Positions 9,135 through 15,987 of a stretch of 32,804 nt of DNA are shown one piece after another. The DNA is from Deltaproteobacteria bacterium (GTDB lineage Bacteria; Bacillota; Desulfotomaculia; Desulfotomaculales; JAGUVT01). Under the pieces are notes generated by a model. That model did not search any database. It had not been told where the DNA came from and saw only the letters and a list, made by a program, of their open reading frames with translations. The stretch is from contig JAGUVT010000020.1 of assembly GCA_020062745.1 (NCBI GenBank), forward strand, positions 1-32,804, in the 5' to 3' direction. A program made the position numbers and the translations under genes. The stretch's first letter is position 1. Each line of letters opens with the position of its first letter.

Positions 9135-10364
9135 TTATTCTATACCTAAACCAAACTGGCGATGCAGGGCGCGAATGCTCTTTACCATATCTTCACCCTC
9201 AACCAGCACCCAGATGGTGGTATACGAATCGGCCGACTGCAAAACCGGTACTCCTTCCAGCACCAGGGCCTCCACAATTTTTGCCATTACCCCCGGCACC
9301 CCGGTCATGCCGGCGCCTACCGCCGCCACTTTGGCGCACCCGGGCCGAAGCTCGGGATTAAAACCCAGATTCTCCAGCACCTGGACCGCCTTTGTTGCTA
9401 CCATATCTTTCACTGTAAAAAGAACGGTCTCCGGATGGACATTGATAAAATCCACGCTAATCCCGGCCAGAGCCAGCCCTTTGAATATCCTCATCTGGGC
9501 GCCGGAGCCGGCCGGATGGTCCCCGGTATGAATTTTTACCTGCGTAATATCGGGAATATAGGTTATACCGGTAATGGTACGATCCCTGGTAATGTCGATA
9601 GAACCCTTGTAAACCTCGCCATGGCTGGTTACCAGGGTACCCGGCGTATCGCTGAAAGTACATTTAACCCGCAGGGGAATGGCCTTTTGCATGGCAATTT
9701 CCACCGCCCGGGGATGAACCACCCTGGCCCCCTCGTTGGCCAGCTGACAGATTTCATTATAGGTAACCACCCCTAAAGGCCTGGCATCGGAAACGATACG
9801 CGGGTCGGCGGTCATGATCCCTTCCACATCGGTATAAATATCAATCCAGGCCGCGTTTAAGGCCACCCCCAGCGCCGCCGCGGTGGTGTCGCTCCCGCCC
9901 CGGCCCAGGGTAGTTATCTCGCCTTCTTCGGTAACTCCCTGGAAACCGGCTACCACTATAACCTTCCCCTCTTCAGCATACCTGAGAATGTTTTGCACGT
10001 CCACCCTTAAGATGCGGGCGTCACCAAAACTGCCGTCAGTTATAATCCCGGCCCGGTCGCCGGTTAAGAAAACCGCCGGATAGCCTTGCTTACGAATGAC
10101 AGCAGCCATAACCACACCGGAAATAATTTCACCGCAGGACAAAAGCAAGTCCATTTCCCGGAGCGGCACTTCCTGCTTCCCATCACCGACAAAAGAAAGC
10201 AATGTGTCGGTGGCATACGGTTCGCCCCGGCGCCCGATGGCCGAAACCACCACAACGGGGCAATACCCTTCTTCCCGGGCTTCTATTACCCTGGCCGCCG
10301 CCCGGCTCCGCAATTCCTCATCAACCAGCGAGGTGCCGCCAAACTTTTGGATAATAAACCTCAT
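9135..10364 (-). CDS. dapG: Aspartate kinase (DapG-type)
   Basis: Phosphorylates aspartate as the first step of the aspartate family pathway. 409 residues with ATG start; KFGGTS at 7-12 is the kinase signature, with LGRGGSDTTA and YTDVEGIMTADPR in the catalytic domain. The C-terminal part holds two ACT regulatory domains (for example the stretch starting ITGITYIPDITQVKI and the one starting CAKVAAVGAGMTG). The internal position in an asd-dapG-dapA run matches Bacillus dapG, the isozyme tied to DAP and spore dipicolinate. The isozyme name rests on context; aspartate kinase itself is certain. Confidence 0.94.
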   Translation of the reverse strand: MRFIIQKFGGTSLVDEELRSRAAARVIEAREEGYCPVVVVSAIGRRGEPYATDTLLSFVGDGKQEVPLREMDLLLSCGEIISGVVMAAVIRKQGYPAVFLTGDRAGIITDGSFGDARILRVDVQNILRYAEEGKVIVVAGFQGVTEEGEITTLGRGGSDTTAAALGVALNAAWIDIYTDVEGIMTADPRIVSDARPLGVVTYNEICQLANEGARVVHPRAVEIAMQKAIPLRVKCTFSDTPGTLVTSHGEVYKGSIDITRDRTITGITYIPDITQVKIHTGDHPAGSGAQMRIFKGLALAGISVDFINVHPETVLFTVKDMVATKAVQVLENLGFNPELRPGCAKVAAVGAGMTGVPGVMAKIVEALVLEGVPVLQSADSYTTIWVLVEGEDMVKSIRALHRQFGLGIE

Positions 10365-10385
10365 CCAGACGAGTCTCCCGGATAT

Positions 10386-11402
10386 TTACCTTTTCAGGCA
10401 GCCGTACTCGATCAACAGTTCTGCAATCTGCACCGCATTGGTAGCCGCACCCTTGCGCAGCTGGTCGGCTACCACCCAGATGTTCAAGCCTTTGGGAATG
10501 GAGTTGTCTTCCCGAATCCGCCCGACGAACACTTCGTCCCGGTGCAGGCTGAGCAGGGGCATCGGGTATTCCTTTCCGGTCGGGTCGTCGACTACGATTA
10601 CACCCGGTGCTTTTTCAAACAAACGCCTGGCCTCCGCCGCCGTAAGTTTCTCCTCGGTTTCAATGTTTATCGCCTCGGAGTGACTGCGGTAAACAGGCAC
10701 CCGCACGGTGGTGGCGGTAACGGTTACAGAATCGTCATGTAAAATCTTCTGGGTCTCTTTAACCATTTTCCATTCTTCTTTAGTGTAATCCATATCTAAA
10801 AATACATCAATATGCGGAATAAGATTAAAAGCCACCTGGTAGGGAAAAACCTTCGGCTGGTGTTCCTTTCCTTCCAGAACGGCCTTCGTCTGTTCGGTCA
10901 GTTCATCGATGGCTTCTTTACCGGCGCCGGACACCGCCTGGTATGTCGCTACCACCACCCGCTTTATTTTAACAGCGTCGTGAACCGGTTTTAAAGCCAC
11001 CACCATTTGAGTGGTGGAACAATTAGGGTTGGCGATGATCCCTTTATGCCACTTAACGTCTTCCGGATTAACTTCGGGCACCACCAGCGGAACCAACGGG
11101 TCCATCCGGAAGTTGCTGCTATTGTCGATTACCACCGCTCCCCGCTCCACCGCCGCCGGACCGAACTCCTTGCTGGCGGCCCCGCCGGCAAAAAGGGCTA
11201 TATCCATCCCGTTAAAAGAATCAGGGGTGGTTTCCTCAACAATATATGACTCACCCCGGAAAACCATTTCTTTACCGGCCGACCGGGCGGTGGCGCACAA
11301 TCTCAATTTACCCACCGGAAAATTACGTTCTTCCAGTACTTTTAAAATTTCCTGCCCCACCGCGCCGGGCGCCCCTACTACCACTACGTTGTAATCCGCC
11401 AA
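10386..11402 (-). CDS. asd: Aspartate-semialdehyde dehydrogenase
   Basis: NADPH-dependent reduction of aspartyl phosphate to aspartate-semialdehyde. The TTG start at 11400-11402 gives 338 residues beginning LADYNVVVVGAPGAVGQ, with a GGGAGG ribosome site upstream. The nucleotide-binding loop is GAPGAVG (10-16) rather than the commoner GATGAVG. The catalytic Cys128 lies in NPNCSTTQM, and the acid/base His241 in YRSHSEA. An open frame extends upstream by 44 codons but has no matching conserved sequence. It sits 21 bases upstream of dapG and 56 bases downstream of dpaB, in one operon. Confidence 0.95.
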   Translation of the reverse strand: MADYNVVVVGAPGAVGQEILKVLEERNFPVGKLRLCATARSAGKEMVFRGESYIVEETTPDSFNGMDIALFAGGAASKEFGPAAVERGAVVIDNSSNFRMDPLVPLVVPEVNPEDVKWHKGIIANPNCSTTQMVVALKPVHDAVKIKRVVVATYQAVSGAGKEAIDELTEQTKAVLEGKEHQPKVFPYQVAFNLIPHIDVFLDMDYTKEEWKMVKETQKILHDDSVTVTATTVRVPVYRSHSEAINIETEEKLTAAEARRLFEKAPGVIVVDDPTGKEYPMPLLSLHRDEVFVGRIREDNSIPKGLNIWVVADQLRKGAATNAVQIAELLIEYGCLKR

Positions 11403-11458
11403 AATTAACTTCCCTCCCCTTTTTAAGCTTTGGCCGTCTGACAGGGAGGAAATATGGG

Positions 11459-12043
11459 TCAGTAAGCAACTAAAACAGGCTGGAGCTGTTTTCCCTGCAG
11501 GGCCGCTATTACAGTTTCCGTAATTAAATCCCACCTGGCTATCAAAGAAGTAGCCTTGCCGGCCGGATTGTCCTGGCCGAAAGGAACCATATAAATATTC
11601 CTGGTGTTTAACAAAAGACCTATGTTCTTTGCATTCAGACCCAAGCCGTCGTTGGTGGAAATGGCCAGCACCACCGGCCGCTGGTTGCGCAACTGGGCTT
11701 TAACGGCCATCAATACAGGCGTGTCGGTAATTCCGTTGGCCAGCCTGGCCAACGTATTCCCCGTGCAGGGGGCCACTACCACAAGGTCGAAAAGCTTTTG
11801 CGGACCAACCGGCTCGGCATCAACCATGGTGGCAATGATCGGGTTGCCGGTAATTTCCCGCAACTTGTTTTTCCACCCCGCCGCCGGGCCGAACCTGGTG
11901 TCCGTAACATCCACAACCGTACTGATTACGGGGAAGACTTCGGCCCCCTCGGCAACCAGCTTGCGCACCTGGGGCATTACATCTTCCAGACAGCAATGGG
12001 AACCGGTCAGGGCAAAGCCCACCCTCGTTCCTTGCAAACGCAT
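11459..12043 (-). CDS. dpaB: Dipicolinate synthase subunit B (SpoVFB)
   Basis: Flavoprotein-like subunit of dipicolinate synthase, which makes the pyridine-2,6-dicarboxylate stored in the spore core. The second in-frame ATG (12041-12043) is chosen because GGAGG lies 8 bases before it; the protein is then 194 residues. It shows the Rossmann-like start RVGFALTGSHCCLEDVMP, VAPCTGNTLARLANGITDTP, and LLLNTRNIYMVPFGQDNP, which are typical of this family. It follows dpaA by 21 bases. Presence implies an endospore former; expression is expected in the mother cell under a sporulation sigma factor, but no such promoter was recognised. Confidence 0.94.
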   Translation of the reverse strand: MRLQGTRVGFALTGSHCCLEDVMPQVRKLVAEGAEVFPVISTVVDVTDTRFGPAAGWKNKLREITGNPIIATMVDAEPVGPQKLFDLVVVAPCTGNTLARLANGITDTPVLMAVKAQLRNQRPVVLAISTNDGLGLNAKNIGLLLNTRNIYMVPFGQDNPAGKATSLIARWDLITETVIAALQGKQLQPVLVAY

Positions 12044-12064
12044 TACAAGCACCTCCATAACAAG

Positions 12065-12961
12065 TCAACCACCGCACCGTTCTTGCACGATCAGCCCGGC
12101 AATTGTGCGGGCCAGAATCTGCCCGGCTGTTTTGGGAGCAACTCTGGCCGGCAGACCCGGCGCTAAAACGGCAGTGATACCGAGCCTTTCTGCCGCTTTA
12201 AAGTCAGTGCCGCCGGGAGCGGAGGCAAGGTCTATGATCAGAGCCGACGGAGGTACACGGCTTAAGACATCTTCGGTCAAGACCAGCGCCGGTACGGTAT
12301 TGAAAATTACCTCGGCTTCTTTAACCAGCCCGGGCAGTTCCCGGTACGAAAGCGGTTCTAAGCCCATTTCCCTGATCCGGGCATGGTGGGCCGGGTTCCT
12401 GGCTACCACCCTGGTTTTCGCGCCGATTGCCCTCAGCATCCGGGCCAGGGTGCAGCCGGTCCGGCCAAAACCCAGGACAAAGGCCGAACAGCCGTGGATG
12501 GTGACGGGCAGTCTCTCCATGGCCATCTGAATAGCTCCTTCGGCTGAGGGAATGGAGTTTAATATCGCCACTTCATCCATTTTTAAAAGCTCAATCAGGC
12601 GAATACCGCAACGTCCGGCCATTTCCGTCAGCAGCCGTCCGGCAATCCCGACAAACACGGGTATTCCCGCCGGAAATCGCAATAGCAACTCCTCTGTCAG
12701 AATCAACGGCCGGCCGGCAGATGGGCAGTGCAGGTGGCCTTTTTCATCGACCCCCAGCGCCGGTAAAACTACCGCCTGGACATTATCAACCGCTTCCCGG
12801 AGACACTTACAGGCCGTAATCCGTTCTTCATGGCCGCCGCCCGCCGGCAGTCCAACTACCTTTACTGCAGCGCCGGACAAAGCCAATTCACCGGCCAGAG
12901 CCCGCTCCCTGGCATCCCCCCCCAGAACGGCTATCTTAACCCCTTCCAGGCTGGGCTGCAT
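12065..12961 (-). CDS. dpaA: Dipicolinate synthase subunit A (SpoVFA)
   Basis: NAD(P)-binding catalytic subunit that works with DpaB to oxidise the DapA product to dipicolinate. 298 residues, ATG start with GAGGAGG upstream. The N-terminal domain begins VKIAVLGGDARERALAGEL, a DpaA signature. NSIPSAEGAIQMAM (135-148) is followed by a second Rossmann motif, VLGFGRTG (162-169), and LIIDLASAPGGTDF near the C-terminus, as in the family. It lies between dapB (73 bases upstream) and dpaB. DapB and DpaAB draw on the same intermediate, so their co-transcription is noteworthy. Confidence 0.94.
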   Translation of the reverse strand: MQPSLEGVKIAVLGGDARERALAGELALSGAAVKVVGLPAGGGHEERITACKCLREAVDNVQAVVLPALGVDEKGHLHCPSAGRPLILTEELLLRFPAGIPVFVGIAGRLLTEMAGRCGIRLIELLKMDEVAILNSIPSAEGAIQMAMERLPVTIHGCSAFVLGFGRTGCTLARMLRAIGAKTRVVARNPAHHARIREMGLEPLSYRELPGLVKEAEVIFNTVPALVLTEDVLSRVPPSALIIDLASAPGGTDFKAAERLGITAVLAPGLPARVAPKTAGQILARTIAGLIVQERCGG

Positions 12962-13034
12962 GACCCTAAAAACCTCCTCGCGCCCCTTTTAAAAACAGTA
13001 TATGGATTTGCGGCAATGAAGGTGCTTAGACAAA

Positions 13035-13835
13035 TTACTCAAAAAGAAGGTTCTCTAAACCATAAACCACCTCTCTCAAATAAGTTACCTTGCGAACAGC
13101 CAGCAAAACCCCGGGCATAAACGACTCCCTGGTTATGGAATCATGTCTGATGGTGAGGGTTTGTCCAACCCCGCCGAAGATCACTTCCTGGTGGGCCACC
13201 AGGCCGGGCAGGCGCACGCTGTGAATCCGTACCCCGCCCGCAAATTCGCCGCCCCGGGCGCCGGGCAGTTTTTCCATTTCGGCGACCTGCCGCCGGGGCG
13301 GGTCGCCGCGCCTTTCGAGAATCGTTTCGGCTGTTTTCACTGCCGTGCCGGAAGGAGCGTCCAACTTCTGGTCGTGGTGCAGTTCAATAATTTCTACAGC
13401 AGGGAAATACCTGGCTGCCTCGGCGGCAAACTTAATCATCAACAGCGCCCCGATGGCAAAATTCGGGGCAATCAAGCCGCCGACTTTTAACTCTTCAGAA
13501 AGGGCAATAATTTCCGCTATTTCTTCCCGGCTCAAGCCGGTAGTGCCGACCACCGGACACACGCGATGTTCAAGGGCGGTCCTCACATTAACCGCTACCG
13601 ACCGCGGCTCGGTGAAATCAACCATTACATCCGGTTTTCTCCGGTCGAGCGTCCCTTCGAGGTCCGCGTCGATAATCAAACCGGTCTCACCAAATCCCAG
13701 CAACGAACCGATATCTTCCCCCGCGCATCGGGTATCCACGGCGCCGGCCAGTTCCACATCTTCCGCATTCCAAATCGCTTTCAACACTTCCCGGCCCATG
13801 CGCCCGGCCGCGCCGGTAACTACCACTCCTGGCAT
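13035..13835 (-). CDS. dapB: 4-hydroxy-tetrahydrodipicolinate reductase
   Basis: NAD(P)H-dependent reduction of the DapA product towards DAP and lysine. 266 residues, ATG start behind a GGGGGGA ribosome site. The cofactor loop is GAAGRMGRE (8-16); VVGTTGLS and APNFAIGALL follow, then the substrate/catalytic signature ELHHDQKLDAPSGTA with His153, His154 and Lys157. It heads the dpaA-dpaB-asd-dapG-dapA cluster and has its own predicted promoter, back-to-back with that of the Hsp20-like gene. Confidence 0.95.
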   Translation of the reverse strand: MPGVVVTGAAGRMGREVLKAIWNAEDVELAGAVDTRCAGEDIGSLLGFGETGLIIDADLEGTLDRRKPDVMVDFTEPRSVAVNVRTALEHRVCPVVGTTGLSREEIAEIIALSEELKVGGLIAPNFAIGALLMIKFAAEAARYFPAVEIIELHHDQKLDAPSGTAVKTAETILERRGDPPRRQVAEMEKLPGARGGEFAGGVRIHSVRLPGLVAHQEVIFGGVGQTLTIRHDSITRESFMPGVLLAVRKVTYLREVVYGLENLLFE

Positions 13836-13870
13836 TTTGTCCCCCCTAAAAACGATAAAGATTAAACCTT

Positions 13871-13899
13871 ATTGTCTTACATCCGGTCAAATCTGTCAA
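13871..13899 (-). promoter_or_regulatory. Predicted dapB operon promoter
   Basis: Minus strand exact TTGACA (13894-13899), 17 bases, GACAAT (13871-13876). Its -35 box shares bases with the -35 of the plus-strand promoter for the neighbouring Hsp20-like gene. Confidence 0.55.
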
Positions 13900-13920
13900 G
13901 GAAAACGAAAGTGGTATAAT
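13893..13920 (+). promoter_or_regulatory. Predicted promoter of the first Hsp20-like gene
   Basis: CTGTCA (13893-13898), 16 bases, exact TATAAT (13915-13920), about 50 bases before the ATG at 13971. No CIRCE-like repeat is present here, so this sHsp would not be under HrcA. Confidence 0.5.
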
Positions 13921-13970
13921 TACCATGGCCCAAAGCCATAATAACAAAAAAATGTAAAGGATGTGTTAAA

Positions 13971-14393
13971 ATGAAAATAGAACCTGCCGTCCACCAGCAA
14001 GAATATGGACAAAATGCCCCTTTTTCAGTCAACTGGCCGTATCCCACCTCGGGCATGCCCAACCCCTGGCTCAACCAGGCAATTCCTGACGCGATAATTC
14101 CCAGGGTGGATATATTGGATACCGGTTCTTATATTGTTTATATTTACGACCTGGGCGGTGCGGATGGAAACCAGATCAATCTTGAAGTCTCGGCAAGCGA
14201 AGTAGCCTTGACCGCACCCATGGCCGTCTTGACCAAATACCCCAATGCCGCATACATTTACCAGGAAAGACAAAAAGGAACATACACCAGGCTGTTAAAA
14301 CCACCGGCCAACGTCGACCTGGACAACCTGACAGCAGACTTTGAAAACGGTATTTTAACCCTGTCATTCCCGAAAAAGGCCTTAAAAACATAG
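13971..14393 (+). CDS. Hsp20/alpha-crystallin-like protein, short form
   Basis: 140 residues. The C-terminal two-thirds (about 43-137) look like an alpha-crystallin domain: a strand pattern IIPRVDILDTGSYIVYIYDL, a central QINLEVSASEVAL strand, and the closing LTADFENGILTLSFPK, which corresponds to the conserved 'x-GxL-x-L/I-x-x-P' of small heat shock proteins. There is no C-terminal IXI motif, so oligomer assembly may differ from classical sHsps. The N-terminal arm is rich in Pro, Asn, Gln and aromatic residues and contains NPWLNQ (31-36), a motif repeated in the second Hsp20-like protein of this window. ATG start behind AAAGGATG. Holdase function is inferred; a spore-coat role such as that of CotM/CotP-type Hsp20 relatives is an alternative. 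Confidence 0.75.
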   Translation: MKIEPAVHQQEYGQNAPFSVNWPYPTSGMPNPWLNQAIPDAIIPRVDILDTGSYIVYIYDLGGADGNQINLEVSASEVALTAPMAVLTKYPNAAYIYQERQKGTYTRLLKPPANVDLDNLTADFENGILTLSFPKKALKT

Positions 14394-14396
14394 TAA

Positions 14397-14608
14397 CTAT
14401 TCAGGTAGGCACAAAGGAGCAAAGGTGCAAAGGCACAAAGGGAAATGAAAACAATTTGTACCTCTGTACCTTTGTCCCCAAGTTTGCTTCGCTACCCGCC
14501 ACGCTGCGCTCGCGGCCCCGGCCCGTAATGACAAAATGGGCCGCCAGGGCAACGGCAGTCGCCTTGGAGCGTCATTGCAAGGCAGCCGGAGGTCGCCGAA
14601 GCAATCTC
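14397..14608. repeat. Intergenic repeat cluster (imperfect inverted repeat plus REP-like palindrome)
   Basis: No gene is supported here. At about 14408-14433 a run of degenerate 'gcAAAGGtgc/cACAAAGG' units is answered in inverted orientation at about 14455-14479 by TTTGTACCTCTGTACCTTTG. Further on, GTCATTGC (14571-14578) pairs with GCAAT (14601-14605) across a GC-rich core, the pattern of dispersed palindromic elements found in many bacterial genomes. The repeats abut the stop codon of the next gene. Confidence 0.6.
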
Positions 14609-14818
14609 TCAATACGCCAATTTTTCCATTCTAAATTCCATTTCAGATGTTTTTACCCGGTCTTCCGGCACCACAAAACCATCACCAGACCCGGATAAAA
14701 GGTACGGAGAACTGTAAGCAGCGGAGGGGTAACCGGAGCTGCCGGTTAAAAGGTAATACTTCGTTTCACGCCACAGGTAACTAACCGGAATCACTTCGTT
14801 TATTTCCTGCTCTGTCAC
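14609..14818 (-). CDS. Small unknown protein, Tyr/Ser/Gly-rich
   Basis: 69 residues if started at the GTG at 14816-14818, chosen because a full AAAGGAGG ribosome site lies eight bases upstream; nearer ATG and GTG codons fall within or too close to it. No family is recognised. The N-terminus (TEQEINEVIPVSYLWRETKY) looks folded or helical. A low-complexity middle, rich in Tyr, Ser, Gly and Pro (about residues 20-45), is followed by a charged tail. No signal peptide or membrane segment is seen. It lies 36 bases downstream of the SDH-type protease gene on the same strand and probably shares its transcript. Its stop falls at the edge of a REP-like repeat, so the C-terminus may have been truncated. 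Confidence 0.6.
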   Translation of the reverse strand: MTEQEINEVIPVSYLWRETKYYLLTGSSGYPSAAYSSPYLLSGSGDGFVVPEDRVKTSEMEFRMEKLAY

Positions 14819-14854
14819 AATCATCACCTCCTTTTAAGCCGGATCAACCCGGGT

Positions 14855-15841
14855 TTAAACAACAGTACGCCATCCCTGTTTCAAAATGCTTACATTTATC
14901 TTGCATGGTTCGGGAAAGTCACGCCGTTCCACCATACCGGAAAAAACAAATGAATCCTGCCCGTGCACAGACTCTACCATACCGCTCGTCACTTCAAATT
15001 CGCTCCGGTCCCCCCTTACGACTTCAGCAGGATTAAATGGCTCGGCAAGGTGAAGTTCTTCGGCATAATCCTGGTAGAGCGCCCATAAAAGATACTCCAG
15101 TTCGCGCTCGGGATAGATAATATTCAAATTGATTTCTTCAGCCGCCTCCAGCCGGGCAATCATATAGTTGTGAGCATACAATTTCTCGGTTAAGCTGTCT
15201 ACAATATGTTCAATGCGCCCTTCCCGCAAAGGCTGCTGGTGCATGGAAAGAAGCTTTTTGGCCAGCGACCGGATCAACAAATAATTCCGGTGGACGTTAC
15301 CCAGCGCCAAAGGGTGAATACGCTCGGCCAGTAAGGTAAACGACTGCACCTGCTGATCCTCGCTGCGCACCCCGGTCTTATCACCGGCCAGGGCCAGATA
15401 GGAGTAAACATCTTCAATACTGACCGGGATTCTGGCCGCCGGGTTATTCGGATCCTGGGGGTTGAAGGCATTAACCACGCTGGGGTCAATTGGCCCGAGT
15501 TCCCCCATTTTCCCCATCACAACCTCATCCGCGCCAAGACAAATCAATGTTCCGGCGCTATAAGCGCGAAAGGGAACCAGAACACAAAAACGGGCCGCAT
15601 ATTCCCGGATTAGATGAACCAGACGCCAGGGCGTCAACACATCACCGCCCCGGGTATAGAGGAAAAGATCAATTTGCCGGCAATCCCCAATCAATTCCAG
15701 ATGGCGGTAAAAAACCTGGGTCACATCGGGAGCTATCCGGGTACTCACGTTCTCCCGGTCCCCGGTAATATAGCAAAGAACCGCTGAATCTCTCAACTCG
15801 GAAATTTTTTTAACCATTTCCACTCTCTGCAACCGGGCCAT
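14855..15841 (-). CDS. ClpP/SppA-class serine protease of the SDH (serine dehydrogenase proteinase) family
   Basis: 328 residues, ATG start with GGAGG eight bases upstream. The N-terminal 125 residues show the crotonase/ClpP-like fold of the SDH_sah family: RGGDVLTPWRLVHLIREY (about 64-81) corresponds to the oxyanion-hole 'GG' strand-helix, Ser95 in FRAYSAGTLICLGAD is the probable nucleophile, and GKMGELGPIDPSV follows as in SppA/SDH proteins. There is no signal peptide, so it is probably cytoplasmic or membrane-associated. The C-terminal half is helical and of unknown role. It is divergent from the second Hsp20-like gene and followed by the 69-residue unknown protein, suggesting a protein quality-control role. 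Substrates are unknown. Confidence 0.8.
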   Translation of the reverse strand: MARLQRVEMVKKISELRDSAVLCYITGDRENVSTRIAPDVTQVFYRHLELIGDCRQIDLFLYTRGGDVLTPWRLVHLIREYAARFCVLVPFRAYSAGTLICLGADEVVMGKMGELGPIDPSVVNAFNPQDPNNPAARIPVSIEDVYSYLALAGDKTGVRSEDQQVQSFTLLAERIHPLALGNVHRNYLLIRSLAKKLLSMHQQPLREGRIEHIVDSLTEKLYAHNYMIARLEAAEEINLNIIYPERELEYLLWALYQDYAEELHLAEPFNPAEVVRGDRSEFEVTSGMVESVHGQDSFVFSGMVERRDFPEPCKINVSILKQGWRTVV

Positions 15842-15861
15842 CTTATTCCTCCTGCATACTT

Positions 15862-15891
15862 CTTATCGTAACCTTCTCTTTATTATGTCAA
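15862..15891 (-). promoter_or_regulatory. Possible promoter of the SDH protease gene
   Basis: Minus strand exact TTGACA (15886-15891), 18 bases, GATAAG (15862-15867), ending about 20 bases before the ATG. The -10 match is weak and the leader very short. Confidence 0.35.
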
Positions 15892-15987
15892 CAGTTTAAA
15901 AAATTGATAAATATTTTTAGTATAAATTTAAAGAAGTTGCCAAAAATACTTACGGACATCTAAAAATTTTTCAAGGAGGTCGATTTA

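Noticed and set aside
9162-10742. Several plus-strand open frames of 118-218 codons opposite dapG and asd
   Set aside because: They mirror conserved genes with proven catalytic motifs, lack ribosome sites, and read as His/Arg/Pro-rich shadow sequence.
11604-12530. Long plus-strand open frame (308 codons) opposite dpaB/dpaA
   Set aside because: It is antisense to two clearly recognised genes, has a Ser/Arg/Pro-rich composition typical of the complement of GC-rich codons, and shows no family motif.
12962-13034. Lysine riboswitch (L box) in front of the lysine/dipicolinate genes
   Set aside because: The gap is only 73 bases, far too short for an L box, and the region upstream of dapB shows no such fold.
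13345-13941. Plus-strand frame of 198 codons opposite dapB running into the divergent promoter region
   Set aside because: It covers the catalytic part of dapB on the other strand and crosses both predicted promoters; no motif or ribosome site.
14397-14612. Minus-strand 71-codon frame in the repeat region
   Set aside because: It lies wholly within palindromic repeats, starts inside the neighbouring repeat core and has no ribosome site; composition is that of repeat DNA.
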